A DNA stretch of 64,000 nt from Cyanocohniella sp. LLY (lineage in GTDB: Bacteria; Cyanobacteriota; Cyanobacteriia; Cyanobacteriales; Nostocaceae), in NCBI GenBank assembly GCA_022241785.1, contig JAKOMP010000002.1, forward strand, positions 130,257 through 194,256, written 5' to 3'. This document shows positions 38,101 through 45,863 of this stretch, piece after piece (the first letter of the stretch is position 1; every line of letters starts with the position of its first letter). The position numbers were made by a program, and so were the translations under genes. Below the pieces are notes generated by a model. That model was not told where the DNA came from and searched no databases. It saw nothing but the letters and a program-made list of their open reading frames with translations.

Positions 38101-38211
38101 CTGGTATTAGATCGTGGCTTACTTGTCGAAAGCGGCACTCACGATGAATTAATTGCCAGCAGAGGTCATTATTATTACCTCAACCAGCAACAACTGGCAC
38201 CAACCGCTTAA
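35164..38211 (+). CDS. cNMP-C39 peptidase ABC exporter (second HetC-like)
   Basis: A 1015-residue paralogue of the HetC-like protein at 26245. An N-terminal cNMP-binding-like barrel (GIYIVLKGKVRLLDASNNLI, GGCFGELTLFPEA) is followed by a C39 peptidase with FFEQQSASDCGAACLVMISRYWG (Cys near 313), GKHYIVVYE and IVGDPA. Six TM helices span about 440-730. The ATPase has GRSGSGKTT near 808, a full LSGGQRQR signature and LLLLDEATSHLD. It should process and export a peptide across the inner membrane with the HlyD protein downstream and a TolC-type channel encoded elsewhere. The start follows TTGGAGGACAGGTA, a good ribosome site. No leader-bearing substrate is seen nearby. Confidence 0.92.
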   Translation: MTSAFSQEQLAQQLIQVLGESLSEREIERCLVGVEVVEPPVAKQFWQAATAPNGIYIVLKGKVRLLDASNNLITTLTTGGCFGELTLFPEAKFSPYVARASVNLKLAYFPQAALQEVIRKHASICDRLKQRAQLWDLLLLCCQSTLIPHNGSVEGVLKALSLFERHTLDSGPPPSELFPDTKLWLLHQGELLHTDGRILTPGNIYVYPQQDSWQATQASTVYSLRNANWQRAIEYWPQLAQLANLQERQDAADNSLAVEIKSPKISQLPLPDPEPQKKQKRAYFPSPKVKAGHWWGRLTKRYPFFEQQSASDCGAACLVMISRYWGKRLSVNRLRDLANINRTGASLRGLTTAAESIGFTTRPVKASLDKLAQQTLPAIAHWEGKHYIVVYEVSKKHVIVGDPAISQRTLTHDEFKTGWTGYALLLQPTALLKETAETSTQFWQFFDLIKPHSKVLLEVFMASVLIQIFGLVTPLFTQLLLDRVVVQGSTLTLNAVGLGLLIFGLFSVVMNGLRQYLLDHTANRVSVALLVGFIKHTFRLPLAFFESRYVGDIISRVQENYKIQRFLTGEALSITLDLLTVFIYVGLMFWYSASMALLSLAIVPPFFILAVVATPFFRRINREAFNATASENSYLIQSLSGISSIRSMAIEQTVRWHWEELLNNVIKKTFMGQIISNQMQLFSSAIETLATTGLLWFGAWLVIQNELTIGQLVAFNMLLGNIIRPFQRLVVLWNQFQEIVISTERINDVLEAEPEEDLHHKPRQFITRLEGHIKFENVTFRYHPESDINVLENLSFEILPEQTVAVVGRSGSGKTTLSKLILGLYLPTDGRVLIDAQDVTSISLRSLRSQIGVVDQDTFLFGGTIRENINIAHPEASLEEIMEAARLAGADEFIKLMPSGYETQIGEGGGMLSGGQRQRLAIARALLGNPRLLLLDEATSHLDAESERIIQNNLKTILKGRTSLIIAHRLSTVRHADLILVLDRGLLVESGTHDELIASRGHYYYLNQQQLAPTA

Positions 38212-38344
38212 AAACCTGGGAAGTTTCTGAAGTGATTAGGGACTGGGGACAAATCAATTCAAAATTCAAAATTCAAAATCGAGACTTTTAATTACGAATT
38301 ACGAATTGTCCCAATTCCCTTGCAATTAAATTGTTGAATTACTC

Positions 38345-39892
38345 ATGCCAAATTTATCTCAACATTTATCATCTGTAGTTGCGATACCAAAGCAAGATCA
38401 GCCTCCCCAGGTTGAAGATTCTCGTGCTGTTGTTGATTATCAAACCCAGGTAGAAACTGAGGCCAATGATTGGTTTTACGGTACAGAAGAACTGTTAGAT
38501 GCTTTACCAAGGGTCTGGACACGTTCTATGTTGTACTTTTTGGTAGCATTCGCTGCCATCGTTTTACCTTGGTCGATGCTCACCAAAATTGATGAAACAG
38601 GTAGTGCTAGAGGGCGTTTAGAACCCCAAGGAGCAACCCATCAATTGGGGATTGCTGTTCCTGGGAGTGTGAAAACTGTGAATGTGCAAGAAGGCTCGAC
38701 GGTGCAAGCCGGACAGGTTTTGATGGAATTAGACTCTGATATTCTGCAAACAGAGTTGCAACAAGCCCAGACACAACTAAAAGGATTAGGCGATCGCCAA
38801 GCGCAACTCAAGCTACTGCAAAACCAATTAATGCTGGCGATTAACATTCAAGAGCAACAAAACCAAGCTCAAGAATTAGAAAAACTGTCTCAAGTGAATC
38901 AGGCCCAGCAACAACTTGATGCTAGACAAAGTGCCTATAATTTACAGAGATTAGAAAGACAGGCTTTAGTTGATCAAGCTAGACAAAACATTAATTCTAG
39001 CCAAACTGCCGAAAAGTTAGTTCAGAGTCGTTTTAACCGAGATTTCGCTGAAATTGACCGCTATCGTCAATTATATGAGCAAGGTGCAATTCCCCAAATT
39101 CAAGTTGTGGAACTAGAAAAAACGGCAGAGGAAAGCCAACGTTTACACTTCCAGGCGCAATCTGAAGTTACCCAAGCTCAACTGCGTTTAAGGGAAGAAA
39201 CGAGCCGTTATCAAGCGACGATGAGCCAAATTGTTGCAGATATTCAACAAGCCAAACTACGCCTCCAAGAGCAGCAAAGCAGTTATCAAGGGGTCGTCCA
39301 AGCAGGCAAACTGGCTCTACTGAGAACCCAGGAACAACTCAAAGACATGGAACGGCAAATTAGTACCATCAACTCAGAAATAGCTCAAACTCAAAGTCAG
39401 ATTCAGGGTTTACAGATTCAGCTACAACAACGAATAGTGCGATCGCCTGTTGATGGCATTGTGTTTGAAATGCCTGTGCAAAAACCAGGCCCTGTGGTGG
39501 AACCAGGACAAATAGTTGCCCACATAGCACCTAAGGGTAGTAAATTAATCCTCAAAGCCCAGATACCCAGCCAAAATAGTGGTTTCTTAGAAGTAGGAAT
39601 GCCAGTCAAAATCAAATTTGATGCGTATCCTTTCCAAGATTATGGAGTGCTTGAGGGACGTGTTAGTTGGATTTCACCTAACTCCAGAGTTCAAACTAGT
39701 AATCAAGGTAGCGTAGATACTTATGAGTTAGATATCACCCTAGATCAGCCTTATATGGAAGCTGGTAACAGACAAATCGCTCTCACACCTGGTCAAACAG
39801 CAACCGCAGAGGTGATTATTCGTCAACGTCGAGTCATTGACTTCATCTTAGATCCGTTCAAGAAATTACAAAAAGGCGGTCTGGAACTGTAG
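38345..39892 (+). CDS. HlyD family periplasmic adaptor
   Basis: A 515-residue membrane-fusion protein that would link the ABC exporter to an outer-membrane channel. A single TM helix near residues 60-80 (SMLYFLVAFAAIVLPWSML) follows a cytoplasmic N-terminus. The split lipoyl domain is seen in PGSVKTVNVQEGSTVQAGQVLMELD and RIVRSPVDGIVFEMPVQKPGPVVEPGQIVAHI, flanking a long Gln-rich coiled coil (about residues 130-360). The C-terminal beta-barrel includes KFDAYPFQDYGVLEGRVSWISPNS. Its position 133 nt after the exporter on the same strand makes a two-component type 1 secretion pair. The intergenic piece is short-repeat filler (AATTCAAAATTC units). Confidence 0.92.
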   Translation: MPNLSQHLSSVVAIPKQDQPPQVEDSRAVVDYQTQVETEANDWFYGTEELLDALPRVWTRSMLYFLVAFAAIVLPWSMLTKIDETGSARGRLEPQGATHQLGIAVPGSVKTVNVQEGSTVQAGQVLMELDSDILQTELQQAQTQLKGLGDRQAQLKLLQNQLMLAINIQEQQNQAQELEKLSQVNQAQQQLDARQSAYNLQRLERQALVDQARQNINSSQTAEKLVQSRFNRDFAEIDRYRQLYEQGAIPQIQVVELEKTAEESQRLHFQAQSEVTQAQLRLREETSRYQATMSQIVADIQQAKLRLQEQQSSYQGVVQAGKLALLRTQEQLKDMERQISTINSEIAQTQSQIQGLQIQLQQRIVRSPVDGIVFEMPVQKPGPVVEPGQIVAHIAPKGSKLILKAQIPSQNSGFLEVGMPVKIKFDAYPFQDYGVLEGRVSWISPNSRVQTSNQGSVDTYELDITLDQPYMEAGNRQIALTPGQTATAEVIIRQRRVIDFILDPFKKLQKGGLEL

Positions 39893-39925
39893 TCAAGATC
39901 TAGTTGTACTTAAAGATAGTAACTT

Positions 39926-40003
39926 AAGTAGGACGGCGTAAATAATTAAAGGTTTGTAGTGAGGACTTTAGTCCTCAAATAAGGGCTGTTCGCCGACTTA
40001 CTT
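39926..40003. repeat. MITE-like element, copy D (short)
   Basis: A 78-bp internally deleted relative of copy B: left end AAGTAGGACGGCG, right end CGCCGACTTACTT, with the TTGTAGTGAGGACTTTAGTC arm between them but most of the opposite arm missing. Confidence 0.75.
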
Positions 40004-40061
40004 AGACTGGGAGTAGAAAATAGGGACTAGGATTCTTTTTGAATGCAAATTTAACGTAAGC

Positions 40062-40153
40062 AGGACTTACGTAACCAACCACGTATTTCCGTCATTGCGA
40101 CTGTAGGGAAGCAATCTCAAAGCCTTAATTTTCGTGGCGAGTGCGTAAGTCCT
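40062..40153. repeat. MITE-like element with copy C ends but another core
   Basis: A 92-bp element bounded by AGGACTTACG and CGTAAGTCCT. The interior contains CGTCATTGCGACTGTAGGGA and AGCAATCTCA, unrelated to copies A-D but partly matching a repeat fragment near 54995-55020. Confidence 0.65.
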
Positions 40154-40465
40154 AGTAAGTTTGATGAACCCCTCGCCGACACGGAAAGGGGCAAAAATCT
40201 CCTTAATTACCAACGAAAGTTAAACATTACCCCTCTTTTAATACTTTTTTAAAGCTGATAAAAGAGGGGGCGTATGTAATTGTTATTTATCTAATTAATA
40301 AAAAATAATTGCTTATATAATAGTCTTAACTTTAAATATTAAAACTATCATCAGATAGAGACAATAAAAGATATATCAAGTGAAGATGATGAATACAATA
40401 CTGATTTGTCTGTAAACCATCAGCAACCAATGTTTAATTAGTTGGTTAATTGGAGGAATTTAACT

Positions 40466-41248
40466 ATGCCAAATATTTTAAAAGTGTCTAGTGAAGACAT
40501 TATTTACTATATAAAACTAGCTTGCCAAATACCTGGAGTGTTAGAGGCGATCGCTACTCAAAAAATCATTGCTGATGCTGCCGATAAAGCAGGAATTGAA
40601 ATCACCACAGAAGAACTCCAAAAAGCCGCAGACGGACTCCGTTTAGCTAATAGACTGCTCAAAGCCGAAGATACTTGGGCTTGGTTAGAGAAACATCATC
40701 TATCTCTAGATGAATTAGAAGAAATAGCCAAAATTAACCTGTTATCGTCCAAATTAGCTAATCATTTATTTGCAGATAAAATTGAACCATTTTTTTATGC
40801 ACATCAACGCAACTATTCTGGAGCAGTCACTTACGAAGTTGTTTTAGATGATGAAGATTTGGCTTTAGAACTATTTTATGCCCTCCAAGAAGGCGAAATC
40901 AGTTTCCAAGAAATTGCTCGCCAATACATCCAACAGCCAGAAATTCGTCGTGCTGGTGGCTACCAGGGAATCCGCCGTCGTGTTGATTTCCGACCTGAGG
41001 TAGCAGCCGCCGTTTTTGCCGCTACTCCCCCACAAATTTTGAAGCCACTAATTACACCAAAAGGAGTGCATATTATTGCAGTTGAGGAAATCATTAAACC
41101 AGAATTAGATGAAAACCTGCGTATGCAAATTATGGGAGATTTTTTTACAAATTGGTTACAGCAACAAATCGCTACGATAGAAGTTGTGGCGCATCTTCCA
41201 GAGAATAGTAATTCTTTGATACCACAAAATCTGCTCAAACCAGCTTAA
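40466..41248 (+). CDS. Second PpiC/SurA-type isomerase-like protein
   Basis: A 260-residue relative of the protein at 32530. The helical N-terminus (VSSEDIIYYIKLACQIPGVLEAIATQKIIADAADKAGIEIT, then AEDTWAWLEKHHLSLDELEEIAKINLLSSKLANHLF) is followed by a parvulin domain (VTYEVVLDDEDLALELFYAL, GEISFQEIARQYIQQPEIRRAGGYQGIRRRVDF, PPQILKPLITPKGVHIIAVEEI). ATG 40466 is chosen because GGAGG lies 9 nt upstream; TTG 40442 would add eight residues that span that Shine-Dalgarno. There is no signal peptide. It flanks the HTH-ABC-HlyD operon on the opposite side from its homologue and probably serves the same export system. Confidence 0.85.
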   Translation: MPNILKVSSEDIIYYIKLACQIPGVLEAIATQKIIADAADKAGIEITTEELQKAADGLRLANRLLKAEDTWAWLEKHHLSLDELEEIAKINLLSSKLANHLFADKIEPFFYAHQRNYSGAVTYEVVLDDEDLALELFYALQEGEISFQEIARQYIQQPEIRRAGGYQGIRRRVDFRPEVAAAVFAATPPQILKPLITPKGVHIIAVEEIIKPELDENLRMQIMGDFFTNWLQQQIATIEVVAHLPENSNSLIPQNLLKPA

Positions 41249-41335
41249 TTTCCGAATAAAATTTAAGTCATCTCAGTTCAGTAAGTTGGTTTGTTCGCGT
41301 CAGCGTTGCAAAGCAATAGAAGGAAACCCAACATT

Positions 41336-41488
41336 ACGTGAGTTCGATGAACCTCTCCCCAACCCCTCTCCGACGCGGAGAGGGGCAGATATATTTCGCA
41401 TTTTCAACAAAAAATAGGCATTTCAAAGCCTCTCTCCTTCTAGGGGAGAGGTTTGGAGAGGGGTTTTTAAAATTCGTCGAACTGACGT
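41336..41488. repeat. Nested MITE-like element with target duplication
   Basis: Ends ACGTGAGTTCGATGAA and, in reverse complement, ACGTCAGTTCGACGAA are inverted repeats. AACATT flanks both sides (41330-41335, 41489-41494) as a 6-bp duplication. It interrupts an older repeat: GCAATAGAAGGAAACCCAAC on the left is complementary to GTTGGGTTTCACTATTGC on the right. Confidence 0.7.
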
Positions 41489-41563
41489 AACATTTTGCGG
41501 GGTTTGTTGGGTTTCACTATTGCTCAACCTACATTCATTGAGTAATTTATTTTTCGGTAATCT

Positions 41564-42790
41564 CTAAGCAGTGAACCATTCTGGGCCAAATCTGTCTTCT
41601 TCAGCTACGAAAGACTCAGTGGCTGTTGTGCCATCCACAGACCAAATTCTATCTACACCTGTTTGTTGGTCACGCCAGTAGATGTCGGTTTTGCCATCAC
41701 CATTGAAGTCGCCCAATGATGCCGTTAAAGTAGGATCATTGCTGGGAAGAAAAGCTTCAGCAGCTATTGTTGAGCCATTCATCAACCAAGCAGTGTTTTC
41801 ACCAGTTACCTGATTGCGCCAGAAGATATCAGTTTGACCATCACCATTGAAATCACCAATAGAAGATGTCCAAGATGAGTCTAGTGTAGGTAGCACACCT
41901 TCAGTAGCAAAGATACCGTTCATTGTCCAAATCTTGTTTTCACCTGTTGCTACGTTGCGCCATAGCAAATCAGTTCTCAAGTCACCGTTGAAATCACCAA
42001 CAGTAAAGTCCCAACCTACTTCTTGTGATTGCAGCGCAAACTCGGTTTTGTTGGTGCCATTCATAAACCAAGCTTTATTTTCACCTGTGGTTTCATTGCG
42101 CCAGAAAATGTCACTTCTGCCATTAGCGGTGAAATCAACAATGGTGGGAGCGAATGCTGTATCAGTAGTTTCTAGAACAGTGGCGTCGACAACTCTGGTG
42201 CCATCCATTGTCCAAATTGCATTTTGACCAGTTTGTGCATTATGCCAGAAGATATCGGTCTTGCGATCGCCATTGAAATCGGCAATTTTAGCATTCCAGT
42301 TGGGGTCAACGGTTTCCAGTGCTACTGTATCAGCAACTCTGGTGCCATCCATTAATACAATACGATTCTCACCTGTTAATTCATTTCGTAACAAGAAATC
42401 AGTCTTACCATCTCCATTGAAATCGGCAATTGTATAACTCATGGCTGATAAGTCAAATTGACCTAAAGAAGCCTGCTCAACTACTCTGGTACCATCCATT
42501 AAGCGAACAACAATTTCACCAGTTTCAGCATTAACCCAAAGTTTATCTGTTTTGCCGTCACCATTGAAATCAGGTACAATCGCCGCACTAGTTAAGTAAG
42601 GATTGGGATTGGGATTGGCTCCTCCAAATAAATTTTGAGGTGTTGGTGAGGAACTACTACTTGTTCGTGGTAACTCTGTATTTAAATCTGTGGAAGAATT
42701 TCCCACCAAAGATGCTGATATATCCAAAGATTCATAAAATGAACTTTTTACTTTTTGCTGAAGTCCAGAAGAGTTTGACTGTGAGAACAT
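41564..42790 (-). CDS. FG-GAP/VCBS repeat beta-propeller protein
   Basis: A 408-residue protein made of seven or eight repeats of about 45 residues, each carrying a calcium-binding DFNGDGKTD-like loop followed by LWRNxxTGENxxWxMNGT. Such repeats fold as an integrin-alpha-like beta-propeller and are usually secreted. There is no classical signal peptide; the Ser/Asn/Pro-rich first 65 residues resemble the N-termini of cyanobacterial proteins secreted by other routes. No enzyme domain is attached. It is not in an operon. A role in cell-surface adhesion or carbohydrate binding is inference from the fold. Confidence 0.8.
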   Translation of the reverse strand: MFSQSNSSGLQQKVKSSFYESLDISASLVGNSSTDLNTELPRTSSSSSPTPQNLFGGANPNPNPYLTSAAIVPDFNGDGKTDKLWVNAETGEIVVRLMDGTRVVEQASLGQFDLSAMSYTIADFNGDGKTDFLLRNELTGENRIVLMDGTRVADTVALETVDPNWNAKIADFNGDRKTDIFWHNAQTGQNAIWTMDGTRVVDATVLETTDTAFAPTIVDFTANGRSDIFWRNETTGENKAWFMNGTNKTEFALQSQEVGWDFTVGDFNGDLRTDLLWRNVATGENKIWTMNGIFATEGVLPTLDSSWTSSIGDFNGDGQTDIFWRNQVTGENTAWLMNGSTIAAEAFLPSNDPTLTASLGDFNGDGKTDIYWRDQQTGVDRIWSVDGTTATESFVAEEDRFGPEWFTA

Positions 42791-43259
42791 AATGTATTTT
42801 ATGACTGGTTGTCTTCTCAGTTTTACCTCTTGCGTTTAGTTAAATTCTGTACTCAAAAAACATTTATTGTGATTTAAATGTTTTGCTTACAAACATTTTC
42901 TTTTTATAAATATCATGTTCTCCCTACATTCATTTAGCGGGTAAATTGTTTCTATAATGTCAAGATATGCCTATATTGTTTTGAACTTTAGATATAAATT
43001 ATCAAATCGCTAAGATGCTAATAACGCCAAGAGAATCAACCAATAATTTCAGGAATCATTTAGAAGTGCTAGCTAGAAAAATCCACATATTGTCATTGGA
43101 TAGCGCACTTAAAATACTCAAGTGATGAATATGTGATAATTGATAATTGGAGATAAAATAAGGATTTGCCTAAATAATTTAAATTAGAAATTACAAAAAG
43201 GCATAATCTACAATTATCAAAAGTGTAAACTAATACTAAAATTGACAATTTGATTGACT
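42791..43259. other. Intergenic region between divergent VCBS and pepP genes
   Basis: About 470 bp of AT-rich sequence holding the two divergent promoters. No RNA gene, repeat or terminator was recognised. Confidence 0.5.
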
Positions 43260-44570
43260 ATGCAAGCAGAATATCGGCAGCGTCGCGAACAGTTAATGGC
43301 AAAAATTGGTAACAGCACAGCCATTTTTCGGAGTGCGCCAATGGCAGTGATGCACAACGATGTCGAATACACTTATCGCCAAGACAGTGATTTTTTCTAT
43401 CTGACTGGGTTTAATGAACCGCAAGCAGTAGCAGTTTTAGCACCGCATCATCCAGAACATCGGTTTGTGCTGTTTGTGCAACCAAAGGATCGAGAAAAGG
43501 AAGTTTGGACTGGTTATCTTTGTGGGGTAGATGCAGCCAAGGAAATTTATGGTGCAGATGCAGCTTACCCTATTGCCGAACTAGACGAAAAGTTGCCCCA
43601 GTATTTGGAAAAAGGCGATCGCATTTATTATCATTTAGGACGCGATCGCAATTTTAATGACAAAATTCTCGGACATTACCAAAACTTACTGCGGACTTAT
43701 CCTAAGCGGGGTACAGGGCCAATTGCTATTCAAGATCCTGGTAGCATCCTCCACAGTATGAGATTGGTGAAAAGCGATGCTGAATTAGACTTGATGCGCC
43801 AAGCTGCTGCAATTGCGGTAGAAGCACATAACCGCGCTATGGAATTTACTGCACCCGGACGTTATGAGTATGAAGTCCAGGCAGAAATTGAGCATATCTT
43901 TAGGCTCCGGGGTGGAATGGGACCAGCTTATCCTTCAATTGTGGCTTCTGGTGCCAATGCCTGTGTATTACATTACATTGAAAATAATCGGCAAATGCAG
44001 GATCAGGAATTGCTGCTGATTGATGCTGGTTGTGCTTATGGTTATTACAATTCAGATATTACCAGGACATTTCCTGTAGGTGGTAAGTTTACACCAGAGC
44101 AAAAGACATTATATGAGATTGTCTTAGAAGCACAAAAACAGGCGATCGCTCAAGTACAACCAGGTAATAGTTTTAACGCGGTTCATGATACTGCCGTACG
44201 AGTTATCACAGAAGGTTTAGTAGCACTTGGCATCCTCAAGGGCGAAATTGACAAGTTAATTGAAGAAGAAAAATATAAACCTTATTATATGCATCGTACC
44301 AGCCATTGGTTAGGCTTAGATGTTCATGATGTGGGTGTTTATCAACATGGTGAAGATAAACCGCAGATTTTACAACCCGGTCAAGTGCTGACGGTGGAAC
44401 CAGGAATTTATATTGTCCCAGATACCAAATTAGCAGAAGACCAACCAGCAACAGATCCGCGCTGGGTAGGTATTGGTATTCGCATTGAAGATGATGTTTT
44501 GGTGACACCTACAGGCCATGAAGTGTTAACGGCTGGGGTTCCCAAAGAAGTTAGCGAAGTAGAAAGATAA
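43260..44570 (+). CDS. pepP: Xaa-Pro aminopeptidase
   Basis: A cytoplasmic metallopeptidase removing N-terminal residues before proline. The 436-residue length fits PepP with its N-terminal creatinase-like domain (residues 1-165; EYTYRQDSDFFYLTGFNEPQAVAVL). The pita-bread catalytic domain shows all dinuclear-metal ligands: Asp in LLLIDAGCAYGYY, Asp in NSDITRTFPVGG, His in HRTSHWLGLDVHDVG, Glu in LTVEPGIYIVP and Glu in IGIRIEDDVLVT. ATG 43260 is chosen; the TTG at 43254 adds only two residues. It is transcribed alone. Family call is secure. Confidence 0.95.
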   Translation: MQAEYRQRREQLMAKIGNSTAIFRSAPMAVMHNDVEYTYRQDSDFFYLTGFNEPQAVAVLAPHHPEHRFVLFVQPKDREKEVWTGYLCGVDAAKEIYGADAAYPIAELDEKLPQYLEKGDRIYYHLGRDRNFNDKILGHYQNLLRTYPKRGTGPIAIQDPGSILHSMRLVKSDAELDLMRQAAAIAVEAHNRAMEFTAPGRYEYEVQAEIEHIFRLRGGMGPAYPSIVASGANACVLHYIENNRQMQDQELLLIDAGCAYGYYNSDITRTFPVGGKFTPEQKTLYEIVLEAQKQAIAQVQPGNSFNAVHDTAVRVITEGLVALGILKGEIDKLIEEEKYKPYYMHRTSHWLGLDVHDVGVYQHGEDKPQILQPGQVLTVEPGIYIVPDTKLAEDQPATDPRWVGIGIRIEDDVLVTPTGHEVLTAGVPKEVSEVER

Positions 44571-44612
44571 ATCAGCTAACGGGATGAAGCGGCTGAGGCC
44601 AAGAAAATAGAC

Positions 44613-45029
44613 CTAATCAACAACGACCAAATCCACTCCACGCCTTATAGCCGCTTCCCCTAACCTAATATCAATCGTTGCCAATGGTAATCCTAGCCGC
44701 AATGCCAATTCTCAATAAGCTGCATCATACGCTGCTAAACCTTCCTGTCGCCCTAACGTCAATGTTGCATCTAATGCGTTAGTAGCTGTAGCTATATCAA
44801 CTTGAATTAATAGTGACTGTAACAGAGCAATAGCAATTTCGGATTGTTCTTGAGTCATACGCTTACGCCGTTCAGCTACCAGTAAGATATTAGCAATCTC
44901 CAGTAACCAAATTCCCGGTACAAATGCTTCGGCATCCGGCATCATTACTAGTATGGCATTAGCATAATCGTTATTTTCATCCACCAAGCACCAGCTAATT
45001 GCTACAGAACAATCCAAAACCAACTGCAT
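44613..45029 (-). pseudogene. VapC-type PIN toxin with in-frame stop
   Basis: A PIN-domain ribonuclease. The frame starts MQLVLDCSVAISWCLVDE (first catalytic Asp) with VPGIWLLEIANILLVAERR (conserved Glu), and ends prematurely at EGLAAYDAAY (third acidic site) with TGA at 44712-44714. Reading through in the same frame continues E-LALRLGLPLATIDIRLGEAA to TAG at 44613, restoring 138 residues, the normal VapC length, with the missing last strand and its Asp. One base (TTG or TTA to TGA) explains the defect. The 105-residue product lacks the C-terminal strand and may be inactive. Its antitoxin lies directly upstream. Confidence 0.8.
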
Positions 45030-45320
45030 CTATGATCTTCGCCTTTCTTCTATCATGGAGCGGATTGTCGTTTTATCTAAAGCCACTTCTCGCCGCAGTT
45101 GTTCCATTTTGGCAATTGCATTACTGATCGATTTTTTCGTTGTGGGCTTTCCCCAAGAATTATATTGCACTTGGGCTTCCTCAGATATACTCACTTTTGC
45201 ATCAGGTAACGGTTGTATAACCACTACTACTTCGACAGCAGTATCTTTTAAATCAGTGGGTGTCTGAATTTGTAAGATACCATCAGCCCCAATATGCGAT
45301 CGCAACTTCGTAGTTTCCAT
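45030..45320 (-). CDS. VapB-like antitoxin
   Basis: A 96-residue protein directly before the PIN toxin (its stop adjoins the toxin ATG), the standard antitoxin-toxin arrangement. METTKLRSHIGADGILQIQTP resembles the swapped-hairpin DNA-binding N-terminus of cyanobacterial VapB-like antitoxins; the C-terminal half (KKSISNAIAKMEQLRREVALD) is a charged helix likely to wrap the toxin. ATG 45320 is preferred; an upstream in-frame start at 45341 would add seven residues. It appears intact while the toxin is broken. Confidence 0.75.
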   Translation of the reverse strand: METTKLRSHIGADGILQIQTPTDLKDTAVEVVVVIQPLPDAKVSISEEAQVQYNSWGKPTTKKSISNAIAKMEQLRREVALDKTTIRSMIEERRRS

Positions 45321-45350
45321 AATTGTATCTAGTAATACCACCTATATAAT

Positions 45351-45860
45351 TTAAGAGCGATCGCATATATCTTCCACTGAAACCGATACATCTGGAAATG
45401 CCAATGGTTGAATAGTTCCTGTAGTCAAAGTCTGTTTTGTAGCGTATTCTCCATCTAAAATGTCTCGAAACACTACTAGATGAGACTTTTTGAGATTGAC
45501 AACCCAATATTCTAAAATCCCTGCTGCGGCGTAGATTTTGCTTTTTAGCTCTAAATCTTTCTCTAAACTGGAATTTGCATACTCAATCAACCAGTAAATA
45601 TTCTCTGGATAAGGATGATGCTCTCGATATTCCCTTCCTAAACGTTGGACAATAGCAATATCCGGTTCGGGTTCTGAGTTGTTGGGTAGGGTGATAGGTT
45701 TAGCTTGACGTACTTTAGCGCGATCGCCTAACAAATTTGTGAGATACTGTCCGGCTTCATGACTACAATATGCGTGAAGTTCCCTTTCTGGGGGCATTTC
45801 AACGATATCACCTGCAAGTAATTCCACTTGGCGATCAAATAGAATACCCGCGTCAATCAT
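45351..45860 (-). CDS. Uma2-family (DUF820) endonuclease-like protein, 5'-truncated
   Basis: A PD-(D/E)XK-fold Uma2 protein, a family hugely expanded in cyanobacteria with unknown biological role. MIDAGILFDRQVELLAGDIVEMPPE, PDIAIVQRLGREYREHHPYPENIYWLIEYANSSLEKDLELKSKIYAAAGILEYWVVNL show the conserved Asp, Glu and Lys of the nuclease core. The frame stays open to 45938, but those extra 26 residues mostly read the antisense of the adjacent NB-ARC gene instead of the family's usual N-terminus. The original start was therefore lost at the junction near 45862. ATG 45860 is the first in-family start. The catalytic core looks complete. Confidence 0.75.
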   Translation of the reverse strand: MIDAGILFDRQVELLAGDIVEMPPERELHAYCSHEAGQYLTNLLGDRAKVRQAKPITLPNNSEPEPDIAIVQRLGREYREHHPYPENIYWLIEYANSSLEKDLELKSKIYAAAGILEYWVVNLKKSHLVVFRDILDGEYATKQTLTTGTIQPLAFPDVSVSVEDICDRS

Positions 45861-45863
45861 GCG

